NCBI RefSeq assembly: GCF_008704855.1
Contig: NZ_CP023691.1
Coordinates: 3,658,001 to 3,722,000 of the forward strand
DNA from: Streptomyces platensis
GTDB lineage: Bacteria > Actinomycetota > Actinomycetes > Streptomycetales > Streptomycetaceae
DNA length: 64,000 nt
Reading direction: 5' to 3'
Shown here in pieces: positions 26,859 through 34,612 of the stretch (positions are counted from its first letter, which is position 1; each line of letters begins with the position of its first letter). The notes under the pieces are model-generated. The model was not told where the DNA came from, searched no databases, and saw nothing but the letters and a program-made list of their open reading frames with translations. The position numbers and the translations under genes were made by a program.

Positions 26859-27548
26859 ATGAGCTCCAGCACCACTGCCCGCGCCGCTCGTCGCCGTACC
26901 CTGCGCGTTGCCGCCGCGACCCTGGTCGCGGCCGCCGGCCTCACTCTGACCGCCTGCGCAGGCTCGAACGCCGCCGACGCGAAGTCCGCGGGCCACACGA
27001 ACTCGGCCGCCGCCGAGTCCAGCGCCTCGGGCTGGTCCGGGTTGCAGAGCACCGGTGCCAAGGCCGAGGTCAAGGCGGGCGTCGCCGCCAAGCAGTCGGG
27101 CAGCGCGCACGCCGCCAACGATGGCAAGGCGGCATCCACGGTCCGCACCCAGCGCCTGGCGGACGGCATCAGCACGGCCGAGATCACCAAGCTCGGTGAC
27201 CAGCACTACCGCGCCAAGATCGTCGCCCGTGGTTCGGTGCTGGCCACGCTGGAGACGAAGGGGCACGACGACGGGCTCGACGCCAACGACATGTTCGTCA
27301 CCCTCACGCTGGACGGCCAGGTCCACTCCTGGATGGGCGGCGGGCACCAGGGACCGGGCACCTTCAAGCTCGCGGGCGGCTGGACGGCCAAGGTCACGAA
27401 GGTCGGCGAACTGCGCTACCGCGCGCAGATCATCGGCCACGACGGCGTGGCCGCCACGCTGGAGACGAAGGGGCACGACGTCGGCCTCAACGCCAACGGC
27501 ATCTACATCGTGCTCAGCAGCGGCGGCGTGATCAGCGCCCACGCGTAA
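26859..27548 (+). CDS. Lipoprotein with a duplicated C-terminal domain
   Basis: A 229-residue secreted lipoprotein. The signal peptide has a twin-Arg-like, Arg-rich start (ARAARRRTLRVAAA), a hydrophobic core and the lipobox LTAC, so Cys33 would be lipidated and the protein anchored outside the membrane. An Ala/Ser-rich spacer of about 60 residues follows. The C-terminal half holds two copies of one unit, YRAKIVARGSVLATLETKGH and YRAQIIGHDGVAATLETKGH, each followed by a DxGLxAN segment; together they span about 45 residues per copy. No known family was identified. ATG at 26859 follows a GGGGGG site. Confidence 0.8.
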   Translation: MSSSTTARAARRRTLRVAAATLVAAAGLTLTACAGSNAADAKSAGHTNSAAAESSASGWSGLQSTGAKAEVKAGVAAKQSGSAHAANDGKAASTVRTQRLADGISTAEITKLGDQHYRAKIVARGSVLATLETKGHDDGLDANDMFVTLTLDGQVHSWMGGGHQGPGTFKLAGGWTAKVTKVGELRYRAQIIGHDGVAATLETKGHDVGLNANGIYIVLSSGGVISAHA

Positions 27549-27757
27549 ACGGCCGCCCCGCCGGAGGCGGAAGCGTCCGACCGGCGCTGGTGCCCGCTCT
27601 TCCACCAGGACGGCACCACCCACCCGGCCACCTTCGTCAGCCCCGTCGGCTGACCACCCCGGTACCGCCGTGGACATGAGCCAAGCCGTGGACATGAGCC
27701 AAGAAGACCTCTGAGCGGGACCAGCTCAGAGCAGTGATGACAAGCAAGGAGATGACC

Positions 27758-28006
27758 ATGAAGTCGTGGCGTACCCGTCTCGGTGTCGGCCTCGCTGTCG
27801 GTGCGGCAGCGGTCGCCATTCCGCTGACCGCCACCACCGCCTCCGCCGCTCCTCCGCCCGGCGACGGCTGGGTCCCCGTCGGCGCCCTGAAGTACCCGTC
27901 GAAGGCGGAGTGCGAAGCGAAGGAACTCCCGCAGGCCCAGGCGAACGGGTACCACGAGGTGTGGTGCGACGACAGCGAGACCATCATGCCCATCTACAGC
28001 CGCTGA
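27758..28006 (+). CDS. Small secreted protein
   Basis: An 82-residue precursor. MKSWRTRLGVGLAVGAAA leads into a signal peptide that ends TASA, giving a mature peptide of about 50 residues starting APPPGDGWVPV. It has two Cys (AECEAKEL and VWCDDSE) that could form a disulfide. ATG at 27758 is chosen because AAGGAG lies six to eight bases upstream; two earlier in-frame starts have no site. A strong terminator follows. The mature sequence resembles small actinobacterial secreted proteins of unknown function. Confidence 0.75.
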   Translation: MKSWRTRLGVGLAVGAAAVAIPLTATTASAAPPPGDGWVPVGALKYPSKAECEAKELPQAQANGYHEVWCDDSETIMPIYSR

Positions 28007-28059
28007 CCGCTCTCCACCCGGCGAGCCGACGGGAACCGTCCCGCCGGCACTGCGCCAAG

Positions 28060-28099
28060 AAGCCCGCTGTCCCCGTGGCCACACCGGGGCAGCGGGCTT
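28060..28099 (+). terminator. Strong hairpin terminator after the small secreted protein
   Basis: AAGCCCGCTG and CCCCG pair with CGGGG and CAGCGGGCTT around a short loop. It sits 54 bases after the stop codon. The rest of 28007-28312 holds no other gene. TAGTGT at 28301-28306 is a likely -10 element for the next gene. Confidence 0.8.
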
Positions 28100-28312
28100 T
28101 CCGCTTCACCGTTCGCCATGCCAATGCCCGGACAGCTCCTGGACGGTGCCGCGCCCGAAAACCGGTGGAACAGCGCCCCAGTACGCCCTCACCGTGCTGC
28201 CGGACCAAGTCTTCTGGATCACGTCACTACTACTCACGCCCGTTTGGTAGCGAGCCCCCTGTTGCTGTCACTGACCGTCGCCAGCGCCCGCGCCACTAAC
28301 TAGTGTGCCCTC

Positions 28313-28795
28313 ATGCAGACACCAACCACCCACGTTTTGAGGGGTGTTATCCGGAGCTTACGGGCCCGCGGCATGGAACCTGCGCTCGGCGGGTCCGGTT
28401 TGCTCGTTGCGCTCGGGCTTGCCGAGATCGCTCATGACTGGGATCTGACTGTTGACTCCCCGGAGGACGCGGTGCGCGAGACGCTGGGCGAAGATGGGTT
28501 CCAGTTCTCGGACGGGACCGGCGGCGACCGGGTGTACGCGACGCGGCGGCGATTCGTCATCGACGGCGGGGACCACACAATCGACTTGCTGGTGGGGTTC
28601 GCTCTACGGTCCACCGACGAGATCGTGCCGTTGCCCACACGGGTCACCGGATCCTGGAGGGGACTGCCCCTGGCGGATCCGGTGGTGTGGGAGCGGGCGT
28701 ACATCCTGCTGGGACGGTCAGGGAAGGCAGCCGTGCTGCGTCAGTGGTTGAGCGACGAAGCCCCAGGCCGGAACGGGCACGGCCTGGCTTTTTGA
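28313..28795 (+). CDS. Nucleotidyltransferase-like protein
   Basis: A 160-residue soluble protein. The pattern LGGSGLLVALGLAEIAHDWDLTVD contains the Gly-Ser motif and the D-x-D pair (Asp42, Asp44) of the polymerase-beta-type nucleotidyltransferase fold, with DLLVGF later as a candidate third acidic residue. Such minimal transferases modify small molecules, proteins or tRNA, and some act as toxins. Length is at the small end of the family. The ATG lies seven bases after TAGTGT, with no ribosome-binding site, so the mRNA is probably leaderless. No partner gene is adjacent. Confidence 0.6.
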   Translation: MQTPTTHVLRGVIRSLRARGMEPALGGSGLLVALGLAEIAHDWDLTVDSPEDAVRETLGEDGFQFSDGTGGDRVYATRRRFVIDGGDHTIDLLVGFALRSTDEIVPLPTRVTGSWRGLPLADPVVWERAYILLGRSGKAAVLRQWLSDEAPGRNGHGLAF

Positions 28796-28916
28796 TTGAG
28801 CCACCTCAATCCCACGGACCTGCGCTGACCACGCCAGCTTCGAGAACGGGGTGCCGTCGCGGGAGCGCCTGGCCCGTGCCCGGCGGCCCCTCAGCACCGG
28901 CCCGCCCCTGGGCCCC

Positions 28917-29261
28917 TCAGCAGCGCCCGCCCCCACCGGACGACCAGGTGTTGAGCCTCCGTACGGCCTCCTCCAGCTCCCGGCGCCGGGCGGCTTGATC
29001 CGCGGGCGCGGGGTGCCTCTGCGCCTCCGCCGGGCGGACGTACGGCCGGACGAGGCGGCCGTCCTCGCCGCACAGCGGGAGCAGTTCGGGCGGCAGCCGC
29101 CGGACGCGTACGAGGCGCCGCCGCACCGGGGCCTCCGACAACCAGGCAGTGGGCGAGAGGGCACCGGCACTACTGGTCGCCCGATGGCCGCCACGGCCCG
29201 GAAGTAACCAACCCAGCAGCCTCCCCAACACTGTTCGGACGAGGCCAGGCACTCCCTTCAA
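28917..29261 (-). CDS. Small Arg-rich conserved hypothetical protein
   Basis: A 114-residue basic protein. It starts MKGVPGLVRTVLGRLLGWLLPGRGGHR and includes LVRPYVRPAEAQRHP, a pattern I recognise from small Streptomyces proteins encoded near XRE/DUF5753 regulators. ATG overlaps the upstream stop by four bases (ATGA). There is no enzyme motif. An opposite-strand open frame (28851-29207) was judged a shadow. Confidence 0.6.
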   Translation of the reverse strand: MKGVPGLVRTVLGRLLGWLLPGRGGHRATSSAGALSPTAWLSEAPVRRRLVRVRRLPPELLPLCGEDGRLVRPYVRPAEAQRHPAPADQAARRRELEEAVRRLNTWSSGGGGRC

Positions 29262-29473
29262 CGGGCGGCCGCCTTGCGGAGAACCTCGGCGAGGCGGCGG
29301 GCGGTGGCCGCGTTGCAGTTACCAAGGGCGACGAGCGAGACGCCGTAGACGCCCGCGAAGCCGGGCAGGTCGACGCCGAGCGACGGCAGCGTGATGCCGT
29401 GGTCCTTCAGCGCGGTACGCAGCTCTTCGGCGCTGTCGTGCACGTCGTCGGGGAGGGAGCGGTCGAGGGCCAT
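29258..29473 (-). CDS. Small hypothetical protein upstream of the Arg-rich gene
   Basis: A 71-residue acidic helical protein, MALDRSLPDDVHDSAEELRT through TARRLAEVLRKAAAR. It is the first gene of a two-gene minus-strand unit divergent from the XRE regulator at 29661. Such small genes are a usual part of XRE/DUF397 loci. No function is known. The shared 187-bp promoter region is AT-richer (ACACATAGCTACGAATCCATT). Confidence 0.65.
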   Translation of the reverse strand: MALDRSLPDDVHDSAEELRTALKDHGITLPSLGVDLPGFAGVYGVSLVALGNCNAATARRLAEVLRKAAAR

Positions 29474-29660
29474 GGGGCCCGCCTTTCTCTACACATAGCT
29501 ACGAATCCATTACAGAGTGATGTGGCGCGGCGTAGCGTGAAAGGGGTTTGGGCTCCCGGCCGCGGTCCGGGGAATGCGCGGTGTGACGTGGTGGAAATGT
29601 GGGGACCGCCGGGGCTCGTCCGCAACGACTGTGAATCAGCTACACGTACGGCGGTGAACC

Positions 29661-30518
29661 GTGGTACGACGCAAGGACATTGACGGCTCGACGGGAGTCC
29701 CCACCTTCTACGGCAAGGAACTGCGCTACCAGCGGGAGCTGGCCGGGCTCACGCTCTCACAACTGGTCGAGGGCAGCTTCTACGGCCCGAGCCACCTCAG
29801 CGAAATCGAGCGCGGCGAACGGCGGATGCCGGCGGAGCTGGCCGAGCACGTCGACAAGGTGCTGAAGACGGACGGCTTCTTCAAGCGGCGCTGCGAGGAC
29901 GTGCGGAAGGCGCGGCGGACCGGCCATGCCGAGTACTTCGAGCGTGTATTGGAGGCGGAGAAGTACGCGGAGACCATTGAGGAGTGGTCCCCCACCGTCG
30001 TCCCTGGTTTGCTCCAGACCGAGCCGTACACACGTGCAGTGGTGCAGGCGGCGCATCCGTTGGCGTCCGACGCAGAGGTGGACGAGAAGGTCAACGCCTC
30101 TATGGCACGTGCCTGCCTGTTCGAAGGGAGCGACCGCAGGACCCCGGAGTACTGGGCGATCCTGCATGAGTCATTGCTGCGCCACCCCATCCTCCCGCCG
30201 GAGGCTGCGGCCGACCAGCTTGACCGCCTCGCAGAGCTGTCACGGAGCCGCCGGATCGTTCCACAGATCCTTCCGTGGAACTGCGGACCACATCCGCTGA
30301 TGCCCAGCACAGTCATGATCATGACTTTCCCCGACGCCCCGCCACTGGTTTACACGGAAGCGCAGTACAGCGGCGACACGATCGACGATCCGGCCCTCGT
30401 GAAGAGGTACCGCAAGGCATACGATCGGCTCAGGGCCGTCGCGTTGCCGCCGGAGGCGTCCCTCGCCATGATCGAGGAAGCGGCTGAGGACTATCGAAAT
30501 GGCAAACAGCCACGTTGA
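29661..30518 (+). CDS. XRE-family regulator with DUF5753 (Scr1-type antitoxin-like)
   Basis: A 285-residue regulator. The HTH is at about residues 18-60 (GKELRYQRELAGLTLSQLVE then YGPSHLSEIERGERRMP). The rest is DUF5753, recognised by YAETIEEWSPTVVPGLLQTE, by the Arg-rich helix and by PLVYTEAQYSGDTI. Such proteins form pairs with DUF397 proteins and are called Scr1-type antitoxin-like regulators; they are abundant in Streptomyces and often regulate development or secondary metabolism. GTG at 29661 is the first start in the frame. The DUF397 gene overlaps its 3' end by 20 bases. Confidence 0.88.
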   Translation: MVRRKDIDGSTGVPTFYGKELRYQRELAGLTLSQLVEGSFYGPSHLSEIERGERRMPAELAEHVDKVLKTDGFFKRRCEDVRKARRTGHAEYFERVLEAEKYAETIEEWSPTVVPGLLQTEPYTRAVVQAAHPLASDAEVDEKVNASMARACLFEGSDRRTPEYWAILHESLLRHPILPPEAAADQLDRLAELSRSRRIVPQILPWNCGPHPLMPSTVMIMTFPDAPPLVYTEAQYSGDTIDDPALVKRYRKAYDRLRAVALPPEASLAMIEEAAEDYRNGKQPR

Positions 30519-30717
30519 CTTGAGCACGGCCGTCTGGCGCAAGAGCAGTTACAGCAATGGCGACGGCGGAAACTGCGTCGAGGTCGCCGACGACCTCCCC
30601 GGCATCGTCCCCGTCCGCGACTCCAAGGCCCCCCACGGCCCGGCCATCGTCTTCCCGGCCACCGCCTGGGCGACCTTCGTCACCGCCGTCAAGGACACCG
30701 GCCTCCCTGGCGTCTGA
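30499..30717 (+). CDS. DUF397 protein, partner of the XRE/DUF5753 regulator
   Basis: A 72-residue DUF397 protein. The signature is TAVWRKSSYSNGDGGNCVEV, then VPVRDSKAPHGPAIVFPATA and WATFVTAVKD. Members are partners or antagonists of the neighbouring XRE protein and behave as the second half of toxin-antitoxin-like pairs in S. coelicolor. It begins within the last 20 bases of the XRE gene, so translation is coupled. Confidence 0.9.
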   Translation: MANSHVDLSTAVWRKSSYSNGDGGNCVEVADDLPGIVPVRDSKAPHGPAIVFPATAWATFVTAVKDTGLPGV

Positions 30718-30793
30718 GTCCGCCCGGCAAGCCAATTCACCGACAGCCGGCCGCGCACCTCGGCCCGTGCCGGTTATCACAGCCGCACCAACA

Positions 30794-30820
30794 GAGGCCC
30801 AGCGGAAACGCCTGGGCCTC
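30794..30820. terminator. Hairpin with GAAA tetraloop between DUF397 and the next gene
   Basis: GAGGCCCA-GCG pairs with CGC-C-TGGGCCTC around GAAA, an 11-bp stem with one bulged C. It lies 77 bases after the DUF397 stop and 26 before the next start. No T run follows, so it may be a terminator or a 5' UTR element. Confidence 0.45.
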
Positions 30821-30846
30821 ACCGGTGCAAGGGAGGTACGACGAGG

Positions 30847-31254
30847 ATGAACTTCACGCGCACGCTGCATGCGGCAGCCGCCTCTGAATACGAGTTCCAT
30901 GGCAACAAGGTCGCCATCATCAGCACCGTCGGCGGTGTGGTCGTCCTCCTCACCGTCATCGCGCTTGTTGTTGTCATGGTTACCGTGAAGAAGAAGCGCC
31001 GTAATGGGCCGCCTCCGGGTGGCATTGGCGGATATGGCGGCCCCGGTGGGCCGGGCGTCCCCGGTGGTTTTGTGCCGCAGCCTCCCGGTCCTTACCAGCA
31101 ACAGGCCGGCGCGCCGGGCGCCTACCAGCCCGGCGCCTATCAGCAGCAGCAGCCGGGGGCGCCGGGCGCCTACCCGCCTGGCCCCTACCAGCAGCAGCCA
31201 GAGGCACCCGCCTCGTTCCCGCCGGCACCGCCCACCCCGCCGTCAGACCGATAG
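30847..31254 (+). CDS. Single-pass membrane protein with Pro/Gly/Gln-rich tail
   Basis: A 135-residue protein. A helix at about residues 22-45 (VAIISTVGGVVVLLTVIALV) is followed by a basic stop-transfer KKKRRNG, so the N-terminus is probably outside. The cytoplasmic tail is low-complexity, with repeated PGAYQ, PGPYQQQ and GAPGAY units from about 75 to 120, similar to the flexible arms of actinobacterial membrane scaffolds. The start follows GGGAGG about 10 bases upstream. No specific function is known. Confidence 0.75.
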   Translation: MNFTRTLHAAAASEYEFHGNKVAIISTVGGVVVLLTVIALVVVMVTVKKKRRNGPPPGGIGGYGGPGGPGVPGGFVPQPPGPYQQQAGAPGAYQPGAYQQQQPGAPGAYPPGPYQQQPEAPASFPPAPPTPPSDR

Positions 31255-31315
31255 CGCACCGCCGTAGCGGGACGGCAGGGGTACCAGGCTGCACACAGGC
31301 TGCCGGCCCCAACCT

Positions 31316-31344
31316 GCCCCGGGCTGCGTGCAGTCCGGGGCTTT
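31316..31344 (+). terminator. Terminator between the membrane protein gene and ispE
   Basis: GCCCCGG pairs with CCGGGGC around a 12-base loop, followed by TTT. It lies 62 bases after the plus-strand stop and 35 bases from the convergent ispE stop, so it may serve both strands. Confidence 0.65.
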
Positions 31345-31378
31345 CCCTGCCAAGACGGTTTTGAGAACTGTCCCCGCC

Positions 31379-32281
31379 CTACAGAACCGTCGCCCCCACC
31401 GCAGGCGACTCCGCCACCCGCACCTGCCGGCAGGTCCCCGATGCGAGGAGTGCCGCGGCCACCTGCTGGGCCGCCTCCGCGTCCTTGACCAGGAACGCCG
31501 TGGTCGGCCCCGAGCCGGAGACCAACGCAGCCAGCGCCCCGGCGGCGGTGCCGGCCGCCAACGTCGCGGTCAGGGAGGGCCGCAGGGACAGCGCCGCGGG
31601 CTGGAGGTCGTTGGCCAAGGCCCCGGCCAGGGCGGTGGCGTCGCCCGACTCCAGGGCGGCCAGCAGCTCTGGGGCCGCCTCCGGCTCCGGCACGTCCGTC
31701 CCCGCCGTCAGCCGGTCGAACTCGCCGTAGACGGCCGGGGTGGAGAGGCCGCCGTCGGCGACCGCGAAGACCCAGTGGAAGGTGCCGCCTACGGGGAGGG
31801 GCGTCAGGAGTTCGCCGCGGCCGCGGCCCAGGGCCGCCCCGCCCACCAGGCTGAAGGGCACATCGCTGCCCAACTCGGCGCAGATGGCCAGGAGTTCGTC
31901 CCGCGACGCGCCCGTCGACCAGAGGGTGTCGCAGGCCAGGAGGGCGCCCGCGGCGTCCGCGCTGCCGCCGGCCATGCCGCCGGCGACGGGGATGTCCTTG
32001 GTGATGTGGAGGTGGACGTTCGGCTCGATGCCGTGGCGGGCGGCGAGGAGTTCGGCGGCGCGGGCTGCCAGGTTGGTGCGGTCCAGGGGGATCTGGTCGA
32101 CGTCGTGGCCCTCGGCGGTGATCCGGAGGGTGTCGGCGGGGGTGGCGGTGACCTCGTCGTAGAGGCCGACGGCGAGGAAGACGTTCGCCAGGTCGTGGAA
32201 GCCGTCGGGGCGGGCGGCGCCGACGGCCAGCTGGACGTTGACCTTGGCCGGTACGCGGACGGTGATCGCGGTGGTCGTCAT
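31379..32281 (-). CDS. ispE: 4-diphosphocytidyl-2-C-methyl-D-erythritol kinase
   Basis: A 300-residue GHMP kinase of the MEP isoprenoid pathway that phosphorylates the 2-hydroxyl of CDP-methylerythritol. It opens VRVPAKVNVQLAVGAARPDG, the IspE motif 1. Motif 2 is KDIPVAGGMAGGSADAAGAL and motif 3 is ALVSGSGPTTAFLV. It is third in rpfB-rsmA-ispE, and its ATG overlaps the rsmA stop by four bases. The final residues are AGATVL. Confidence 0.94.
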   Translation of the reverse strand: MTTTAITVRVPAKVNVQLAVGAARPDGFHDLANVFLAVGLYDEVTATPADTLRITAEGHDVDQIPLDRTNLAARAAELLAARHGIEPNVHLHITKDIPVAGGMAGGSADAAGALLACDTLWSTGASRDELLAICAELGSDVPFSLVGGAALGRGRGELLTPLPVGGTFHWVFAVADGGLSTPAVYGEFDRLTAGTDVPEPEAAPELLAALESGDATALAGALANDLQPAALSLRPSLTATLAAGTAAGALAALVSGSGPTTAFLVKDAEAAQQVAAALLASGTCRQVRVAESPAVGATVL

Positions 32282-33246
32282 GCCTGCTCTCCCCCTGGTG
32301 CCTGCTTTCCCTCTGGTGCCTGCTCGCCCCCTGAGGCTTGCTCGCCCCGTGCCTGACGGATGCCCGGTGCGCCGCCCGGGCCCTTGTGTTCGGCGATGCG
32401 GGCGAACTCCTCGACGGTCAGGGCCTCGCCGCGGGCCTGCGGCGAGACGCCCGCGGCGACCAGGGCGGCCTCCGCGGCCGCGGCCGAACCGGCCCAGCCC
32501 GACAGTGCGGCGCGCAGGGTTTTGCGGCGCTGGGCGAAGGCGGCGTCGATGACGGCGAAGACCTCGTCGCGGCTCGCCGTGGTCTCGATCGGCTGGTCGC
32601 GGCGGACGAGGGAGACCAGTCCGGAGTCGACGTTGGGGGCGGGCCAGAAGACGTTGCGGCCGATGGCGCCGGCCCGCTTGACCTCGGCGTACCAGTTGGC
32701 CTTCACCGACGGCACGCCGTAGACCTTGTTGCCGGGGCGGGCGGCGAGCCGGTCGGCGACCTCGGACTGCACCATGACCAGGGTGCGGTCGATGGTGGGA
32801 AACGTCGCGAGCATGTGCAGCAGCACCGGCACGGCGACGTTGTACGGGAGGTTGGCGACCAGCGCGGTGGGCGCGGGGCCGGGCAGCTCGGTGACGTGCA
32901 TCGCGTCACGGTGCACCAGCGCGAAGCGGTCGGCGCGGTCGGGCATCCGGGCCGCGACGGTGTCCGGCAGCGCGGCGGCCAGCACCTCGTCGATCTCGAC
33001 GGCGGTGACCCGGTCGGCGGCCTCCAGCAGGCCCAGGGTCAGCGAGCCGAGGCCCGGGCCGATCTCGACCACGACATCGTCGGGCCGGACCTCGGCGGTC
33101 CGGACGATCCGGCGGACGGTGTTGGCGTCGATGACGAAATTCTGGCCGCGCTGCTTGGTGGGGCGGACGCCCAGCGCGGCGGCCAGCTCGCGGATGTCGG
33201 CGGCGCCCAGCAGGGGGCCGGGATCGTCGGTGGTGCTCTTGCTCAT
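32278..33246 (-). CDS. rsmA: 16S rRNA (A1518/A1519) dimethyltransferase
   Basis: A 322-residue KsgA-family enzyme that dimethylates two adenines near the 3' end of 16S rRNA. The RNA and SAM motifs are PTKQRGQNFVIDANTVRRIV and VVVEIGPGLGSLTLGLLEAA, with catalytic NLPYNVAVP (motif IV) and FWPAPNVDSGLVSL. ATG at 33246 is chosen; longer frames lack homology. After the normal end (VEEFARIAEHKGPGG) the protein gains an unusual tail of four near-identical six-residue units (GEQASG, GEQAPE, GKQAPG, GEQA) encoded by an 18-bp tandem repeat. It starts 22 bases after rpfB. Confidence 0.93.
   Translation of the reverse strand: MSKSTTDDPGPLLGAADIRELAAALGVRPTKQRGQNFVIDANTVRRIVRTAEVRPDDVVVEIGPGLGSLTLGLLEAADRVTAVEIDEVLAAALPDTVAARMPDRADRFALVHRDAMHVTELPGPAPTALVANLPYNVAVPVLLHMLATFPTIDRTLVMVQSEVADRLAARPGNKVYGVPSVKANWYAEVKRAGAIGRNVFWPAPNVDSGLVSLVRRDQPIETTASRDEVFAVIDAAFAQRRKTLRAALSGWAGSAAAAEAALVAAGVSPQARGEALTVEEFARIAEHKGPGGAPGIRQARGEQASGGEQAPEGKQAPGGEQA
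32282..32353. repeat. Four tandem 18-bp units in the 3' end of rsmA
   Basis: Four units, GCCTGCTCTCCCCCTGGT, GCCTGCTTTCCCTCTGGT, GCCTGCTCGCCCCCTGAG and a diverged fourth at 32336-32353, stand head to tail on the plus strand. They encode the Gly-Glu-Gln-Ala-rich tail of RsmA in frame, and the copy number would be prone to change by slippage. Confidence 0.8.
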
Positions 33247-33268
33247 GCCACAGCCTCGTTGCGCTCGT

Positions 33269-34483
33269 TCACCCGTGAAGCTTACGGCCGCAGACCGGCC
33301 ACGGGCTCGCCCCCCTTCTGATGTAGAGCTTCTTGGCGCGGTAGGTCTGTTCCTGGGGGGTGGCGTCCTGCGGCCGGCCGTGGCCGCCGAGGGCCCGCCA
33401 GGTGCCGACATCGAACTGGTAGAGCCCGCCGTAGGTGCCGGAGGAGTCCACGGCGTTCGGCCGGCCGCCGGCCTCGCACTGTGCCAGCGCATGCCAGGCG
33501 AGATGGTCGGCGCCGCGCACGGAGGTGGGCAGCTCCCGGATGCCGAGGTGCACGACCTGCGGCCGCGGGGCGCGCACGACCTCGCTGTGCAGCCGCTTCG
33601 GCCGCTGTTTGACGCCGTTGACGGTGCGCACCCGGTAGGTGACCCGCCGGACTCCCGGGCGCCCCTGCTGGACGACGACCACGGTGCCGCGGGCCAGGCC
33701 GGCATCGGCCCGGTGGATCGTGCGGAAGGGGATGGCTCGGTCGCGGACCTCCTTGGAGCCGGTGATCCGCAGCACCGAGAGGGTCTGGCCGTCGTGCGGG
33801 AAGCTGTCCGGCGGCACCGAGGTGGTGTCCTGGTCGCGCAGCGCGAGCCCGGCCTCGGCCAGGGCCTCGCGGACGGTGGCGGCGTTGGTGCGGAGGCGGT
33901 GCGCGCGGCCGTCGGCGACGATCGTCACCGAGCGTTCGGTACGGACCGCCAGTTCCAGACCGCGCTGCCCGATGCGCCGCGAGCGGGAGGCGGACACATA
34001 GGCGCCGTCGGCCCGTACGCCGAGCTGGTGGAGGGCGCCGGCGACGGTGTCGGCGGTGGTCCACACCGTGCGGCGCTGTCCGTCGATGCTCAGCACGACC
34101 GGGCGGCCGTGCCGGACGACGACCTCGTCACCGCTGCTGAGGGCGGTGCCGGGGGCGGGCGCGACGATGTCGTGGGCGCCGATGTCCAGCCGTTCGTCGG
34201 CCAGCAGGTCGTCGACGTCGGAGGCGAAGGTGTGCAGGGTGCGCGGGGTGCCGTCGACGGTGAGCCGGACCGCCTTGTCGTGGGCGATGAAGGCGGTGGT
34301 GCCGCCGGCGAGGAAGGCGACGACCAGGGCCCGCGGCAGCAGCTGGCGCAGCGCTTCGGGGCCTTCGGCTCGGCGTCTGCGACGGCCGCGCGCGGCGCGG
34401 TGGCTGCTCTGCGAATGACTCACGGCGCGCTCCACATGCCCCGGCTGCGGTTGACGGCCGGAATGTAGCGGAGTATTCGTCAC
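33269..34483 (-). CDS. rpfB: Resuscitation-promoting factor RpfB-type muralytic enzyme
   Basis: A 404-residue secreted, lysozyme-like factor that cleaves peptidoglycan during spore germination or growth resumption. A basic N-terminus and the hydrophobic segment PRALVVAFLAGGTTAFIA give export with a membrane anchor. Three DUF348 repeats (about 70-225; for example AVRLTVDGTPRTLHTFASDV), a G5 domain (about 240-315) and the transglycosylase-like Rpf domain follow (WHALAQCEAGGRPNAVDSSG then YGGLYQFDVGTWRALGG). Catalytic Glu is in CEAGG, and Cys are present at CEAGG and PVCGRK. It begins the rpfB-rsmA-ispE operon. Confidence 0.92.
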   Translation of the reverse strand: MTNTPLHSGRQPQPGHVERAVSHSQSSHRAARGRRRRRAEGPEALRQLLPRALVVAFLAGGTTAFIAHDKAVRLTVDGTPRTLHTFASDVDDLLADERLDIGAHDIVAPAPGTALSSGDEVVVRHGRPVVLSIDGQRRTVWTTADTVAGALHQLGVRADGAYVSASRSRRIGQRGLELAVRTERSVTIVADGRAHRLRTNAATVREALAEAGLALRDQDTTSVPPDSFPHDGQTLSVLRITGSKEVRDRAIPFRTIHRADAGLARGTVVVVQQGRPGVRRVTYRVRTVNGVKQRPKRLHSEVVRAPRPQVVHLGIRELPTSVRGADHLAWHALAQCEAGGRPNAVDSSGTYGGLYQFDVGTWRALGGHGRPQDATPQEQTYRAKKLYIRRGASPWPVCGRKLHG

Positions 34484-34612
34484 TCTCCAAAGTCACCCCG
34501 CTACGGAAAGTGATCGAAGGGGGGTGATGTGGACGGGATTCGGGGGTGCGGGCGGGCTTTCCGGTGGGGCGTACGGACTCTCCGGGGGCCGCCGGAAGGC
34601 CGCCGCGAACCG

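Noticed and set aside
28851..29207. A plus-strand open frame opposite the Arg-rich protein gene
   Set aside because: It is Pro/Arg-rich without a start site, while the minus-strand pair shows ATGA coupling and a recognisable LVRPY pattern.
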